This document shows, piece by piece, positions 6,564 to 16,306 of a DNA stretch of 37,755 bases. The stretch is from Acidimicrobiales bacterium (GTDB taxonomy: Bacteria; Actinomycetota; Acidimicrobiia; Acidimicrobiales; Iamiaceae): the NCBI GenBank assembly GCA_012513855.1, contig JAAZBK010000305.1, forward strand, positions 1 through 37,755. The letters run 5' to 3'. The notes under the pieces were generated by a model. That model saw only the letters and a list, made by a program, of their open reading frames with translations. It had not been told where the DNA came from and did not search any database. Numbering within the stretch: position 1 is the first letter of the stretch; every line of letters starts with the position of its first letter. Both the position numbers and the translations under genes were made by a program.

Positions 6564-9287
6564 TCAACCCATGTGGTTGCGGAGACCCCACGCCACCGCC
6601 GCCGCCCGGTTGGCGGTTCCGGTCTTGGAGAAGACGTTGGAGAGGTGTCGCTCCACCGTTCGCACGCTGACGTTGAGCGCGCCGGCGATGGCCGCGTTGG
6701 CCTCGCCGGCGATGACGTGCTCCAGGACGGCTCTCTCGCGTTCGCTCAGCACCCCGACTTCCGCTGCGGCGCTGGCCGGAGCGTCGCTGAGCGATGCGAG
6801 CAGCGGGGTTCGGGCTCCTTCGAGCCGCGCAGCCAGGTCTCGGGCTCGGGCTTCGATCACCGACGCATCGAGGTCGGCACCAGAACCCGATCCGGACCCA
6901 TCGGCATCGGCGGTGGCTCGGGCGGCGTGGACCAGCACCTCGGCGGCGAGCAAGCCGGCGCCTGAGCTCTCGAAGGCGTCGGCCACCGCCAGGAGACCCG
7001 ATGCATCGCGATCGCGCCAGGCCACCGCGTGATCCCTGAGCAGGGCAGGGAGGGCAGATTCGACATCGGCGGCGAGATCGGTGAGCAGCGGTGCGAGCGG
7101 TGCCGGATCAGCACCGAGCCGCATCGCCAGGTGGAGGAGCATGGCCCGGTGCACGCGCAGCTCGGGAAGCTGATCGGCCGCACGGAGCGCTCGCCGACAG
7201 CCGATCTCGACCTGCCCGGCCGCCACGTCGATGAACACGTCGGCCGACGCGAAGTCGAGCGCCTGGCGGGCGGGGATCGTGCCACCCGCCAGGTCGACAG
7301 CTTCGTCACGGGTGACCCGGGCCCGGTCGACCGCGCCCATCAAGGCCTCGGCGCGTGCCAGCAGCGCGAGCGCCCAGGGCAGCATCCGGCCACCGTCGGT
7401 TCGACGCAGCGCCGCGCACGCGTCGAGCAGTCGTCGACGAGCGGACACCGGAGCACCGGCCAGCAGGTGGGTGGCCCCGAGGCTCAGGGCCACCATGCCG
7501 CGGGTGGCGTTGTCGACGCTGGCGTGGAGATCGGCGTGGATGCGTTCGAGGTAGGCACCAAGGTCGCCGGGCCGACCATCGAGGAACGAGCGTTGGATCG
7601 CGGCGAGGTCGGCGATCGGTCCGGCCGCGGCCACCTCGGGGTCACCGGTCTCGGCCAGCGTCCTCAGCACGTTGCCCCAGCGACGGGCCTCGAGGGTCTG
7701 GCCCGACAGGGTCAACGCCTCCACCATGGGGGCCAGCGCCAGGTAGAGCGCGAGCGCGAGTGCGTCGGTGTCGTCGGCCACCGGTCGGGACCACGTCAGA
7801 GCCTCTTCCAGGCGTCCGGCCTCGACGGCGAGGTGGGCCCTGATCCCGGGCACCACCTGGAGGGCCCGCTGGTCTGACACGGAGCGCTCGAAGCGGTCGA
7901 CCGCCGCGGCCGCGGCCTCGGGCCGGTCCAGACCGTAGAAGAGGGCCACGAACCGGCGATGCAGGTAGAGCTGACGGACCCGAGGATCGCTGCTGGACAT
8001 CAGCGATCCCTCGGCTTCGGCCAGGACCTCCTCGGCATCGTCGAAGGCGTTCCGTGCCAGGAGGGCCGCGGCCACCTCCAGGGCAGCGCGGGCGTCACCG
8101 CCCCGGTCGAGCGCAGCCCGGCCCAGTCGCTCCGCTTCGTCGGGGGCGAAGCGCTGGTTGGCCAGGGCCGCTGCTTCGATCAGGTCCTCGGGGGTGGTCT
8201 CGCCGCCGCCCTGGAGCCGCCACGACACCACCCTCAGCCGATCGTCGGCGGACAAGTGACCCTGGTCCTCGTAGGCGTCGGCCAACCGGCGGAGCAGCGA
8301 CCGGCGCTCGAAGGTGCCCATCCGACCGAGAATGGCCTCGCCGTGGAGCGGGTGCGCGAGGCGGCACCACGGGCCCCCGTCGTCGTCGGTGACCTCGATC
8401 AGCCCGACGCCCTCCAACCGGACGAGGTGCTGAGGTTCGGTGAGCCGTTCAGCCACCGCCGGCGGAAGGGGTTCGGCCACCGCCACGGTGGCCAGCGCGT
8501 ACCGCTGCTCGGCGGACAGCGCCTCCAAGCGGACAGCGACCGCGTCGATCAGCCGGGGAGTGGCCATCATGGCGCCGGTCCAACGCCACGCTCCGTCGGC
8601 GACCCTCAGCGTTCCCGATTCGAGGGCCGCCAGCACCAGTTCCCGCAAGAACAGCAGGTTGCCGCCGCTGGCGCCGTGGAGGAGGCTCACCGTCCGATCC
8701 GCCACGTCGCCCTCGAGCACAGCGGACAGCAGCGAGCGCACCTGGTGCTGGCTCACGGGCGCCAGGTCGATCCTTCGGCCCGTGCCCTCCTTCCACAGCG
8801 CCGACACCGGCTCGGGGACCGGCTCACCGGAACGGACGGTGGCCACCACCCGGACGGTCCCCGTGAGCACGAGGTGCAGCAGCAGCGAGGCGCTGGCCAG
8901 GTCCAGGTGCTGGGCGTCGTCGACGGCCAGCACCATGGGCCGGCCGGCGGCCCGGATCCTTATGTCGTTCTCTGCCGCGGCCATCAGCGACGACACGTCG
9001 GGCTGGCTCCCGGCGGCCACACCCGGCGCGATGCGGGCCAGTGCCGCGTAGGGAAGATCGGCGCTGGCCCTCGAGCCGAGCACGGTCTCGACCAGGACGC
9101 TGTCGGAGACCTTCGATGCAGCAGCGCGCACCAGGCGGGTCTTTCCGACACCGGCCGCACCGCCGATCACCAGACTCCGTGCAGCGTCGGCCGCGACCGG
9201 CTCCGTCATCCACGAAGCCAGGTTCGCCAGCTCGATGTCTCTGGCCACGAACGGCCAGGGGTCGTGGGTCTGTGACGGTGCCGGCAT
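6564..9287 (-). CDS. Large ATP-binding LuxR-family transcriptional regulator (LAL/MalT-like)
   Basis: A 907-residue protein with the LAL layout. An N-terminal NTPase has Walker A GGAAGVGKT at residues 42-50 and Walker B VLAVDDAQ at about 119-126. A long helical TPR-like middle follows, then a C-terminal LuxR helix-turn-helix (LSERERAVLEHVIAGEANAAI, then SVRTVERHLSNVF). Such proteins bind DNA when a ligand and ATP are sensed, as MalT does for maltotriose. The gene follows the acsA stop codon with only three bases between stop and start on the same strand, so it is almost certainly co-transcribed with acsA and may regulate acetate metabolism. That assignment rests on position only. Confidence 0.93.
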   Translation of the reverse strand: MPAPSQTHDPWPFVARDIELANLASWMTEPVAADAARSLVIGGAAGVGKTRLVRAAASKVSDSVLVETVLGSRASADLPYAALARIAPGVAAGSQPDVSSLMAAAENDIRIRAAGRPMVLAVDDAQHLDLASASLLLHLVLTGTVRVVATVRSGEPVPEPVSALWKEGTGRRIDLAPVSQHQVRSLLSAVLEGDVADRTVSLLHGASGGNLLFLRELVLAALESGTLRVADGAWRWTGAMMATPRLIDAVAVRLEALSAEQRYALATVAVAEPLPPAVAERLTEPQHLVRLEGVGLIEVTDDDGGPWCRLAHPLHGEAILGRMGTFERRSLLRRLADAYEDQGHLSADDRLRVVSWRLQGGGETTPEDLIEAAALANQRFAPDEAERLGRAALDRGGDARAALEVAAALLARNAFDDAEEVLAEAEGSLMSSSDPRVRQLYLHRRFVALFYGLDRPEAAAAAVDRFERSVSDQRALQVVPGIRAHLAVEAGRLEEALTWSRPVADDTDALALALYLALAPMVEALTLSGQTLEARRWGNVLRTLAETGDPEVAAAGPIADLAAIQRSFLDGRPGDLGAYLERIHADLHASVDNATRGMVALSLGATHLLAGAPVSARRRLLDACAALRRTDGGRMLPWALALLARAEALMGAVDRARVTRDEAVDLAGGTIPARQALDFASADVFIDVAAGQVEIGCRRALRAADQLPELRVHRAMLLHLAMRLGADPAPLAPLLTDLAADVESALPALLRDHAVAWRDRDASGLLAVADAFESSGAGLLAAEVLVHAARATADADGSGSGSGADLDASVIEARARDLAARLEGARTPLLASLSDAPASAAAEVGVLSERERAVLEHVIAGEANAAIAGALNVSVRTVERHLSNVFSKTGTANRAAAVAWGLRNHMG

Positions 9288-9290
9288 GCC

Positions 9291-11279
9291 TCAGTCGTCG
9301 GTGGCGGTGGAAGCCGCCCGCGATCTGATCTCCTCGACCACGCCGGGGTCGGCGAGGGTGGTGGTGTCGCCCAGCTCGCGGCCCTCGGCCACGTCGCGCA
9401 GCAGGCGGCGCATGATCTTGCCCGAACGGGTCTTGGGCAGGTCGTCGGTGAAGATGATCAGCTTGGGCCGGCTGATGGCACCGATCTTGGTGGCCACGTG
9501 GGCCCGCAGCTCCTCACCCACGGCTTCGGCAGCCTCGACCCCGCCCTTGAGGGTCACGAACGCCACGATGGCCTGGCCGGTGGTGTCGTCCTTGGCGCCG
9601 ACCACCGCGGCCTCGGCCACCTTCGGGTTGTCGACCAGCGCCGACTCGACCTCGGTGGTGGAGATGCGGTGGCCCGACACGTTCATCACGTCGTCGACCC
9701 GACCCAGGACCCAGTAGTAGCCGTCGGCATCGAGCTTGGCGCCATCGCCCGCGAAGTACCGCCCCGGGTAGCGACTCCAATAGGTGTCGGCGTAGCGCTG
9801 GGGGTCGCCCCACACGCCCCGCAGCATCGACGGCCAGGGCTTGGTGAGCGTGAGGTAGCCACCGCCCTTCTCGATGGTCTCGCCGCTCTCGTCGACGAGT
9901 TCGGCGAAGATGCCGGGCAACGGGAACGTGGCCGAACCGGGCTTGGTGGTGGTGGCGCCCGGCAGCGGAGAGATCATGATGGCGCCGGTCTCGGTCTGCC
10001 ACCACGTGTCGACCACCGGGCAGCGGCCTCCGCCGATGGTCTCGTGGTACCACATCCAGGCTTCGGGGTTGATCGGCTCGCCCACCGAGCCGAGCAGCCG
10101 CAACGAGGAGAGGTCGTGCTTGGCCGGTTCGGCGTCGCCCCACTTCATGAAGGTTCGTATGGCGGTGGGCGCGGTGTAGAGGATGGTCACGCCGTACTTC
10201 TCCACCAGGTCCCAGAATCGGTCCTTGCCCGGCGTGTCGGGCGTGCCCTCGTACATCACCGAGGTGGCGGCGTTGGCGAGCGGGCCGTAGACGATGTAGC
10301 TGTGGCCGGTGACCCAGCCGATGTCGGCCGTGCACCAGTAGACGTCGGTGTCGGCGTGCAGGTCGAACACGTACTTGTGGGTGAACGCGCACTGGGTGAG
10401 GTAGCCGCCGGTGGTGTGCATGATGCCCTTCGGCTTGCCGGTGGTGCCCGAGGTGTAGAGCAGGTACAGCAGGTCCTCGCTGTCCATCTGCTCGGGCTCG
10501 CACCTGGCGTCGGCCGTGGCCATCAGCTCGTGGTACCAGTGGTCCCGTCCGTCGACCATGGCGACGTCGGCGCTCCCGCCCGACGACGAGATGCGATCCA
10601 CCACCACCACGTGGTCGATGCTCGGCGTGTCGGCGAGGGCGATGTCGGCCGTGGGCTTGAGGAGGCCCGGCTTGCCCCGGCGCCAGCCACCGTCGGCGGT
10701 GATCAGCACCTTGCACTCGGCGTCGTTGATGCGGTCGGCCAGGGAGTCGGCCGAGAAGCCGCCGAAGACCACCGAGTGGGGCGCACCGATCCGAGCGCAG
10801 GCCAGGAGCGACACCGGTAGCTCGGGGATCATCGGGAGGTAGATGGCCACCCGGTCGCCCTTGGTCACGCCCAGTCCCTTGAGGACGTTGGCGAACCGTT
10901 CGACCTCGCCCAGGAGGTCGGCGTAGGTGATGGTCCGGGTGTCGCCCGGTTCGCCCTCCCAGTGGAACGCGACCCGATCGCCCAGGCCCGCGGCCACGTG
11001 ACGATCGAGGCAGTTCTCGGCCACGTTGAGCCGCCCGCCGACGAACCACTTGGCGAACGGCGCCTGCCAGTCGAGCACGGTCTCCCAGTCGGCGGACCAC
11101 TGGAGCAGATCGGCCGCCTGCCGGGCCCAGAAGCCCTCGAAGTCGAGGTTGGCCTCGTCGTACATGGCGGTCGAGGTCACCAGCGCATCGGCGCTGAAGT
11201 GGGCAGGCGGCGGGAAGGTCCGGTCCTCCACGAGGTAGTCCTCGATGGTGGCTTCTCCCGGGTTGATCGCGTCGGTCAT
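9291..11279 (-). CDS. acsA: Acetyl-CoA synthetase (AMP-forming)
   Basis: A 662-residue ligase, the normal length, converting acetate, ATP and CoA to acetyl-CoA through acetyl-AMP. Visible motifs are the adenylation loop [10 protein letters not shown], the acetate-pocket motif [10 protein letters not shown], the hinge-domain [14 protein letters not shown], and the C-terminal [15 protein letters not shown] with the lysine that Pat-type enzymes acetylate to switch Acs off. The N-terminal FARQ-like [11 protein letters not shown] and [17 protein letters not shown] are also typical. The ATG at 11279 has GGGAGCT six bases upstream. It reads divergently from a phosphoribosyltransferase gene and is directly followed by a LuxR-type regulator. 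Regulation by lysine acetylation is likely from the conserved site. Confidence 0.97.
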   Translation of the reverse strand: MTDAINPGEATIEDYLVEDRTFPPPAHFSADALVTSTAMYDEANLDFEGFWARQAADLLQWSADWETVLDWQAPFAKWFVGGRLNVAENCLDRHVAAGLGDRVAFHWEGEPGDTRTITYADLLGEVERFANVLKGLGVTKGDRVAIYLPMIPELPVSLLACARIGAPHSVVFGGFSADSLADRINDAECKVLITADGGWRRGKPGLLKPTADIALADTPSIDHVVVVDRISSSGGSADVAMVDGRDHWYHELMATADARCEPEQMDSEDLLYLLYTSGTTGKPKGIMHTTGGYLTQCAFTHKYVFDLHADTDVYWCTADIGWVTGHSYIVYGPLANAATSVMYEGTPDTPGKDRFWDLVEKYGVTILYTAPTAIRTFMKWGDAEPAKHDLSSLRLLGSVGEPINPEAWMWYHETIGGGRCPVVDTWWQTETGAIMISPLPGATTTKPGSATFPLPGIFAELVDESGETIEKGGGYLTLTKPWPSMLRGVWGDPQRYADTYWSRYPGRYFAGDGAKLDADGYYWVLGRVDDVMNVSGHRISTTEVESALVDNPKVAEAAVVGAKDDTTGQAIVAFVTLKGGVEAAEAVGEELRAHVATKIGAISRPKLIIFTDDLPKTRSGKIMRRLLRDVAEGRELGDTTTLADPGVVEEIRSRAASTATDD

Positions 11280-11369
11280 CACAGCTCCCTTTCGGTGGTC
11301 GGTCCGCTCCCCTGCCTCCCGACCGGTCACCCTACCCATGCGCCACAGCACCTGTGGCAGGCTGCAGCC
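11280..11369. promoter_or_regulatory. Divergent acsA / phosphoribosyltransferase promoter region with a 7-bp dyad
   Basis: 90 bases between two divergent starts, so both promoters should be here. A perfect dyad GCCACAG-CAC-CTGTGGC lies at 11342-11358, ending 11 bases before the plus-strand GTG start; it could be an operator or an RNA hairpin near the ribosome-binding site. On the minus strand TAGGGT (11329-11334) is a possible -10 for acsA, but no good -35 sits at the right distance. Confidence 0.4.
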
Positions 11370-11885
11370 GTGCCTGAAGTGAACCCCACCGACGCGACCG
11401 ACGACCCCAACCGAGAGGTCCTGACCTGGGAGCGCTTCGGTGAGGCCACCCGCGAGCTCGCCGAGACGGTGGCGGGCGACGAGTGGCGGCCCGACCTCGT
11501 GGTGGCAGTGGCCCGGGGCGGACTCACCGTGGCTGGAGCGCTCTCGTACGCCCTGGGCGTGAAGAACTGCGGGGCGATCAACGTCGAGTTCTACACCGGC
11601 GTCGACGCCCGGCTCGACGTGCCGGTCGTCCTCCCTCCGAGCCTCGACCTCGTCGACGTGACGGGCCTCAACGTGCTGGTGGCCGACGACGTGGCCGACA
11701 CGGGGCACACGTTGCGGCTGGTGCGCGAGGTCCTGGCCCAGCACGTGGCCGAGGCCCGGACCGCCGTCCTGTACCACAAGCCCCAGTCGGTGATCGCGCC
11801 TGACTACGCGTGGAAGCGCACCGACGCCTGGATCAACTTCCCGTGGTCGACCCTGCCTCCCGTGGCCGGGCTGCCCCCTCGCTGA
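11370..11885 (+). CDS. Phosphoribosyltransferase family protein
   Basis: A 171-residue type I phosphoribosyltransferase. The PRPP-binding signature is [14 protein letters not shown], preceded by the strand [22 protein letters not shown], which resembles xanthine-guanine phosphoribosyltransferase-like proteins. The GTG at 11370 was chosen because similarity starts soon after it and GGCAGG lies about 7 bases upstream. The substrate is not evident; purine base salvage is the usual role of such proteins. Its last 53 bases overlap the 3' end of the opposite-strand diguanylate cyclase-like gene. Confidence 0.88.
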   Translation: MPEVNPTDATDDPNREVLTWERFGEATRELAETVAGDEWRPDLVVAVARGGLTVAGALSYALGVKNCGAINVEFYTGVDARLDVPVVLPPSLDLVDVTGLNVLVADDVADTGHTLRLVREVLAQHVAEARTAVLYHKPQSVIAPDYAWKRTDAWINFPWSTLPPVAGLPPR

Positions 11886-13518
11886 CCACGCGGATCTCGG
11901 CTTCCATCGCCACCACGCCGACCGGTTTGTAGGCGGCCGGGTCCGGCACCTTCACCAAGTCGACCCCCAGCTGACGCACCAGATCGAGCTGGGCCGGTTC
12001 CACCCCTGCGATGCCGGTGAGCGACCGGAGCCGCTGCACCAGTGCCACCGCGACCTCGATCAGATCGAGCCCGGATGCGGGGACGTCGGGCGCAGCGGGG
12101 ATCAGGAGCCGGGGATCGAACCAGACCTGGTCGGGCACCAGGTCGGCCAGGAGCCGCAGCGACCCCACCTCGGCCCCGAAGGAGTCGACCGCCAGGCCCA
12201 GTCCCTGCTCCCGCAGCGAAGCCAGGACCTGGTGCGCCGAACGGCCGCCTTCCAGGAGCCTCGCCTCGGGCAGGGCGAACGTGACCGACCCCGGCGAGAG
12301 CCCAGCGTCGGCTGCGGCCCGGCCTAGCCAGTTCACGGCGGAGCCGACGCCCAGGGGGAAGTCGGGCAGGTGGATCAGGTAGCGGTCGGGCTGTCCGACG
12401 CTGCGCCTCGAGTGACGCTCCGCCATCTCCAGCATGCGGACCAGCGCGCCGAGGGTGACCGGCAGCTCGGCGCCACGCAGGGTCACGTCGTGCAACACCA
12501 CCTCGCCGCCGTCGGCGAGCGTGACCGGATGGGCCCACAGCTCGAAGCCGCGCTCCTCCACCACGCGGTGGGGCGGCCAGGCGTCGGCCACCGAGCCCTC
12601 GTCGGAGCGAGGGCCAGACGTTCCGTTGAGCTGCGCTCTCGCCCGCGACTTGTTGGCGTACATGGCGACGTCGGCCTCGATCATGAGGTCGTGCACCCGC
12701 CGATCGGGGTCGGGGCCGGGGCAGCCGACGGCCCAACCTGCCGACAGCCGGATCTCGGGTGCGTTGGCTCCCACCACCACCCGACCGGTGGCGGCGACGA
12801 TGCGGGCGCAGCTCTCCGACGCGGCCTCGCGGGTGTTGGCGCGAAGGAACACCGCGAACTCGTCGCCCGACAGTCGAGCGGCTGCCGCCCCGGCGGGGGC
12901 CGCTCCCACGAGGGCGGAGGCCACCGCCGACAGGGCGGCATCTCCTGTGGCGTGTCCGAAGGTGTCGTTGACGGCCTTGAACCCGTCGACGTCGAGGAGG
13001 ACCAGCCCCACCGCGGCATCGGCTTCGTCGTGATCTCCGACGCCGTCGTGTCCAGCGGCGGATTCGGTCATGGCCGAGCGCAGCTCCCTCCGGAAGCGCC
13101 TGCGGTTCCAGAGGCCGGTGAGCTCGTCGTGATCTGCGGCCCGGGTCAGTTCGACGTTGGCGAGGTGCTCGGCCGAGCGGTCCTCGACCTGGATGATCAG
13201 GTAGGGCTGGCCGTCGTCGGGGACGACCTTCGCCACCGACTGACGCCACCAGACCGGATCGATGAGATCACCGAGCCTGCTCTCGATCACTGCACGGTGG
13301 TGGCCGGCCAGCGCCTCGACGATGGCCTTGAAGTCGTTCCTGGTCCCGCCCAACGGGCTGGGCCAGGCCAAGCCGACGAGCATCTCCGGGTCCACCCCCA
13401 GGCGCTGGGCGAGGGCCCGGTTGGCCACGAGCACGGTGCCGTCGTCGGCGTCGATCATGGCCATGGCCGCCGGCGCACGGTCGAAGGCCTCGGCGGCCGA
13501 CCAGGGTTGGGATGACAT
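11833..13518 (-). CDS. PAS-GGDEF-degenerate EAL signalling protein
   Basis: A 561-residue soluble protein. Residues 1-115 resemble a PAS sensor. Residues 128-295 are a GGDEF domain ([46 protein letters not shown]). The active motif is SGDEF, which is often still active in diguanylate cyclases; no RxxD inhibitory site precedes it. Residues about 310-550 keep the spacing of an EAL domain, but the EALxR motif is replaced by HDVTLR and the later metal-binding positions are not conserved, so phosphodiesterase activity is unlikely. It probably makes or senses cyclic di-GMP. No membrane segment is visible. The gene ends inside the convergent phosphoribosyltransferase gene. Confidence 0.9.
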   Translation of the reverse strand: MSSQPWSAAEAFDRAPAAMAMIDADDGTVLVANRALAQRLGVDPEMLVGLAWPSPLGGTRNDFKAIVEALAGHHRAVIESRLGDLIDPVWWRQSVAKVVPDDGQPYLIIQVEDRSAEHLANVELTRAADHDELTGLWNRRRFRRELRSAMTESAAGHDGVGDHDEADAAVGLVLLDVDGFKAVNDTFGHATGDAALSAVASALVGAAPAGAAAARLSGDEFAVFLRANTREAASESCARIVAATGRVVVGANAPEIRLSAGWAVGCPGPDPDRRVHDLMIEADVAMYANKSRARAQLNGTSGPRSDEGSVADAWPPHRVVEERGFELWAHPVTLADGGEVVLHDVTLRGAELPVTLGALVRMLEMAERHSRRSVGQPDRYLIHLPDFPLGVGSAVNWLGRAAADAGLSPGSVTFALPEARLLEGGRSAHQVLASLREQGLGLAVDSFGAEVGSLRLLADLVPDQVWFDPRLLIPAAPDVPASGLDLIEVAVALVQRLRSLTGIAGVEPAQLDLVRQLGVDLVKVPDPAAYKPVGVVAMEAEIRVVSEGAARPREAGSTTGS

Positions 13519-13669
13519 GGTGCTACCCGTACCGTCCTGGGCTGTTCCCCCGCTTCGGACACCCCGATTCTGCCCGACCGAGCGGCAAGTGGCGAGCGTT
13601 GTGCTGCGAGAACGACGCGCTTCACCGAGCGTGACCGGAGGTCGTCTCCGCTACCAGCCGCCGGGACCG

Positions 13670-14776
13670 TCAGCGTGGCGTGACGATCCACTCCATGACG
13701 CGGAAGGCACCCAAGCCGGTGGCATCGGTCAGGGCCTCGGCCTCGACGACCCGGCTCCGCCCCGCCAGGGCTTCGAGCCCGCCGCCGAACCCAACATCGG
13801 CCCAGCGGCGCCTTCCCTCTTCCACCAGCTGGTCGAGCCCGTGCTCCCGAAGGAAGGTGGCCTGGCTGATGTCGCGGTCGGGGGTCCTCACCAGCGAGAG
13901 CTGGTCGACCGCCACCTCGCAGGTGATGTCGCAGGACCCGGGGCGGTCGAGCGGTGAGCTCGCCCGCTCGTGGCCCGCGTAGGTCCGCAACCAGGAACGG
14001 CTTGGCCGGCGGGCCATGTCGTCGCTGGTGGTGGCGTAGTCGATCGCCACCACCCGCCCGCCGCTGCCGCCTTCGACGAGGTCGAGGACGGCGGCCAACC
14101 ACGCGGCGGCGTCGGCCTGGACCGGGATCCTCGACCCGACCCGGGCCGAGGGAGCACGCTCGTGGCACCACCGGGACCTCAACGCGTCGAGCGGTGCGGT
14201 CACCTCGACCAGAGACCGGGTTCCCGCGTCGACTCCCACCCTGACCTCGGACCAGCCGCCGGGGGTCAGCTCGGCGAGGCCGAACGGCAGGTTGTCGAGG
14301 AGCTCGTTCGCCAGGACCACCACCGGGCCGCCGCCGAGGTCGGACGCCGCTGGCAGTTCCGGGCGGGAGGTCACCTCAGCCGGATGGCTCTCCCGCTGGA
14401 CCCGACCCGGCTCCACCAGGATCACGTCGAGGGCACCGACGCACGCGGGTTCAGCGGCCAGGAGGGTACGCGCCAGGGTGCCCGGGCCGGCGCCGGCCTC
14501 GACCAGCACCAGTCGATCGGGGCGACCAGACTCCACCCACCAGCGGTCCAGCGCCCTGGCCAGGACCGCTCCGAACAGCGGGCCGACCTCGGGGCTGGTG
14601 AGGAAGTCCCGCCGCCGGCCGGCGCCGCCACCGCGCATGTAGAAGCCGAGATCCGGGGTGTACAGCGCGTGGGCGACGTACTCGTCGAAGCCGATGGTCC
14701 CGACGGTCGAGATGTGGTCGACCAGAGCGCGCTCCAGCGCCCCTGGCCCCTGGGTGCGGGGGTCTCCCGCCACCAC
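13670..14776 (-). CDS. MidA/NDUFAF7-family SAM-dependent methyltransferase, last gene of the nuo operon
   Basis: A 368-residue protein of the DUF185/MidA family. The N-terminal FDEYVAHALYTPDLGFY and DFLTSPEVGPLFGAVLA are family signatures. The SAM-binding glycine loop is VEAGAGPGTLA (residues 92-102), followed by ANELLDNLPF, the usual Asn-Glu-Leu-Leu-Asp. In mitochondria NDUFAF7 dimethylates an arginine of NDUFS2, the NuoD homologue, and is needed for complex I assembly. Here the GTG start directly abuts the nuoN stop codon (TAGGTG), so it is translated with the complex I genes. An assembly or modification role for this complex is therefore a strong inference. Confidence 0.92.
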   Translation of the reverse strand: MVAGDPRTQGPGALERALVDHISTVGTIGFDEYVAHALYTPDLGFYMRGGGAGRRRDFLTSPEVGPLFGAVLARALDRWWVESGRPDRLVLVEAGAGPGTLARTLLAAEPACVGALDVILVEPGRVQRESHPAEVTSRPELPAASDLGGGPVVVLANELLDNLPFGLAELTPGGWSEVRVGVDAGTRSLVEVTAPLDALRSRWCHERAPSARVGSRIPVQADAAAWLAAVLDLVEGGSGGRVVAIDYATTSDDMARRPSRSWLRTYAGHERASSPLDRPGSCDITCEVAVDQLSLVRTPDRDISQATFLREHGLDQLVEEGRRRWADVGFGGGLEALAGRSRVVEAEALTDATGLGAFRVMEWIVTPR

Positions 14777-16303
14777 CTACTCGCCCAGGGAGAGGGCGAA
14801 GGTGGCGTGGTCGGCGAGGTCGCCCACCAGGCCGGGCAGGAAGCCCACCACCAGGGTGGCCACCACCGTGATGCCGACCGCGGCCACGAGGGCCGGGGGC
14901 ACCCTCACCGGGGTGGTGTCGCCGTCGGGCACGTCGTCCATGAACATGGTCCGCATCACGCCCAGGTAGTAGCCGAGGCTGATGACCGAGTTCACGGCCA
15001 TGGCCACACCGGCCGCGTAGCCGAGGGTGGTGTCGGCCTTGACCACTGCGGTGAACAGCTGGAACTTGGCGAACCAGCCGACCGCGGGCGGGATCCCGCC
15101 CAGGGCGAAGAGGAACACGGCCATCGACACCGCCAGCGCGGGGGCGTACGTGAACAGCCCGCCCCAGCTGGCGATCTCGCCGCTGCCCGTCCGCCGGCTG
15201 ACGGAGATGATCACGGCGAAGGCACCGAGGTTCACCACCGTGTAAACGAGGAGGTACATGACCATCGACGACAGGATCTGATCCGCGGTATCGGCCGATC
15301 CGGCCCCGATCACCGAGAGCGGCACCAGGATGAAGCCGGCCTGAGCCACCGAGGAGTAGGCGAACATCCGCACGATGTTCGTCTGGCGCAGGGCGATCAT
15401 GTTGCCCACGGTCATGGTGGCGACCGCCAGGACGAACATGAACGGGCGCACCACGTCGGCCCGGCCGAAGAAGCCGAGGAACACGAGTTGGAGGATCGCC
15501 ACGAAGCCAGCCGACTTCGAGGCCACCGACAGGAAGGCCGTGACCGGGGTGGGAGCGCCCTCGTAGGTGTCGGGCGCCCAGTTGTGGAAGGGAACGGCCG
15601 AGACCTTGAACAGGAAGCCGACCAGGGTGAACAGGATTCCCACCACCGCCACGGGCTCCTGGCCGAAGTCGCCGCCGATGTGGGCGCCGATCTCGGAGAG
15701 GAGCGTGGAGCCGGTGCCGCCGTAGATGAGCGACATGCCGTAGAGCATGACGCCGGTGGCGAACACACCGATCAGGTAGTACTTCATGCCGGCCTCGATG
15801 CCGGTCTGGGCGCGCTTGCGCCAGGCGGCGAGCATGTAGGTGGGGATCGAGAGCATCTCGAACGCCACGAAGATGGTGATCAGGTCTCGCGCCGACGAGA
15901 TGGTCATCATCCCGAAGATCGACGCGAGCAGGAGCAGGTAGTACTCGCCCTCGTGGTAGTCGCCCTCGGCGATCTGGTTCGACGAGACCAGGACCGTGAC
16001 GTAGCCGGCCACCAGGAACAGCGCCTTGAGCACCAGCGAGAAGTCGTCGACCACGAACCCGCCACCGAACAGGGAGGCGGGGTCGCCGTCGCGCACGGCC
16101 AGGGTGAGCAGCGGCACGATGGCACCGAGCAGACCGATGCCGGCGAACGACGAGGCGGTCCAGCGGCTGTGCTCCTCGGTGAACACATCGACCAGCAGCA
16201 CCACCACGAACGTCGCCAGCACGACGAGCTCGGGCGCGAGCGCGTGCCAGTCGATGTCGGGGCGGACGAAGCCCTCGGCAGCGGCGAAGATGGTGGCGAG
16301 CAA
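14777..16303 (-). CDS. nuoN: NADH-quinone oxidoreductase subunit N
   Basis: A 508-residue antiporter-like membrane subunit of complex I with about 14 hydrophobic segments, the usual size. Family motifs include MLSIPTYMLAAWRK, EAGMKYYLIG, the lysine-bearing FLFKVSAVPFHNWAPDTYEGAPTP region and AYSSVAQAGF. It is one of three subunits (L, M, N) thought to move protons. The start is a TTG at 16303, three bases after the nuoM stop, with GGGGGG upstream; no better start is visible. It is followed without a gap by the midA-like gene. Confidence 0.96.
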   Translation of the reverse strand: MLATIFAAAEGFVRPDIDWHALAPELVVLATFVVVLLVDVFTEEHSRWTASSFAGIGLLGAIVPLLTLAVRDGDPASLFGGGFVVDDFSLVLKALFLVAGYVTVLVSSNQIAEGDYHEGEYYLLLLASIFGMMTISSARDLITIFVAFEMLSIPTYMLAAWRKRAQTGIEAGMKYYLIGVFATGVMLYGMSLIYGGTGSTLLSEIGAHIGGDFGQEPVAVVGILFTLVGFLFKVSAVPFHNWAPDTYEGAPTPVTAFLSVASKSAGFVAILQLVFLGFFGRADVVRPFMFVLAVATMTVGNMIALRQTNIVRMFAYSSVAQAGFILVPLSVIGAGSADTADQILSSMVMYLLVYTVVNLGAFAVIISVSRRTGSGEIASWGGLFTYAPALAVSMAVFLFALGGIPPAVGWFAKFQLFTAVVKADTTLGYAAGVAMAVNSVISLGYYLGVMRTMFMDDVPDGDTTPVRVPPALVAAVGITVVATLVVGFLPGLVGDLADHATFALSLGE

Positions 16304-16306
16304 GGG

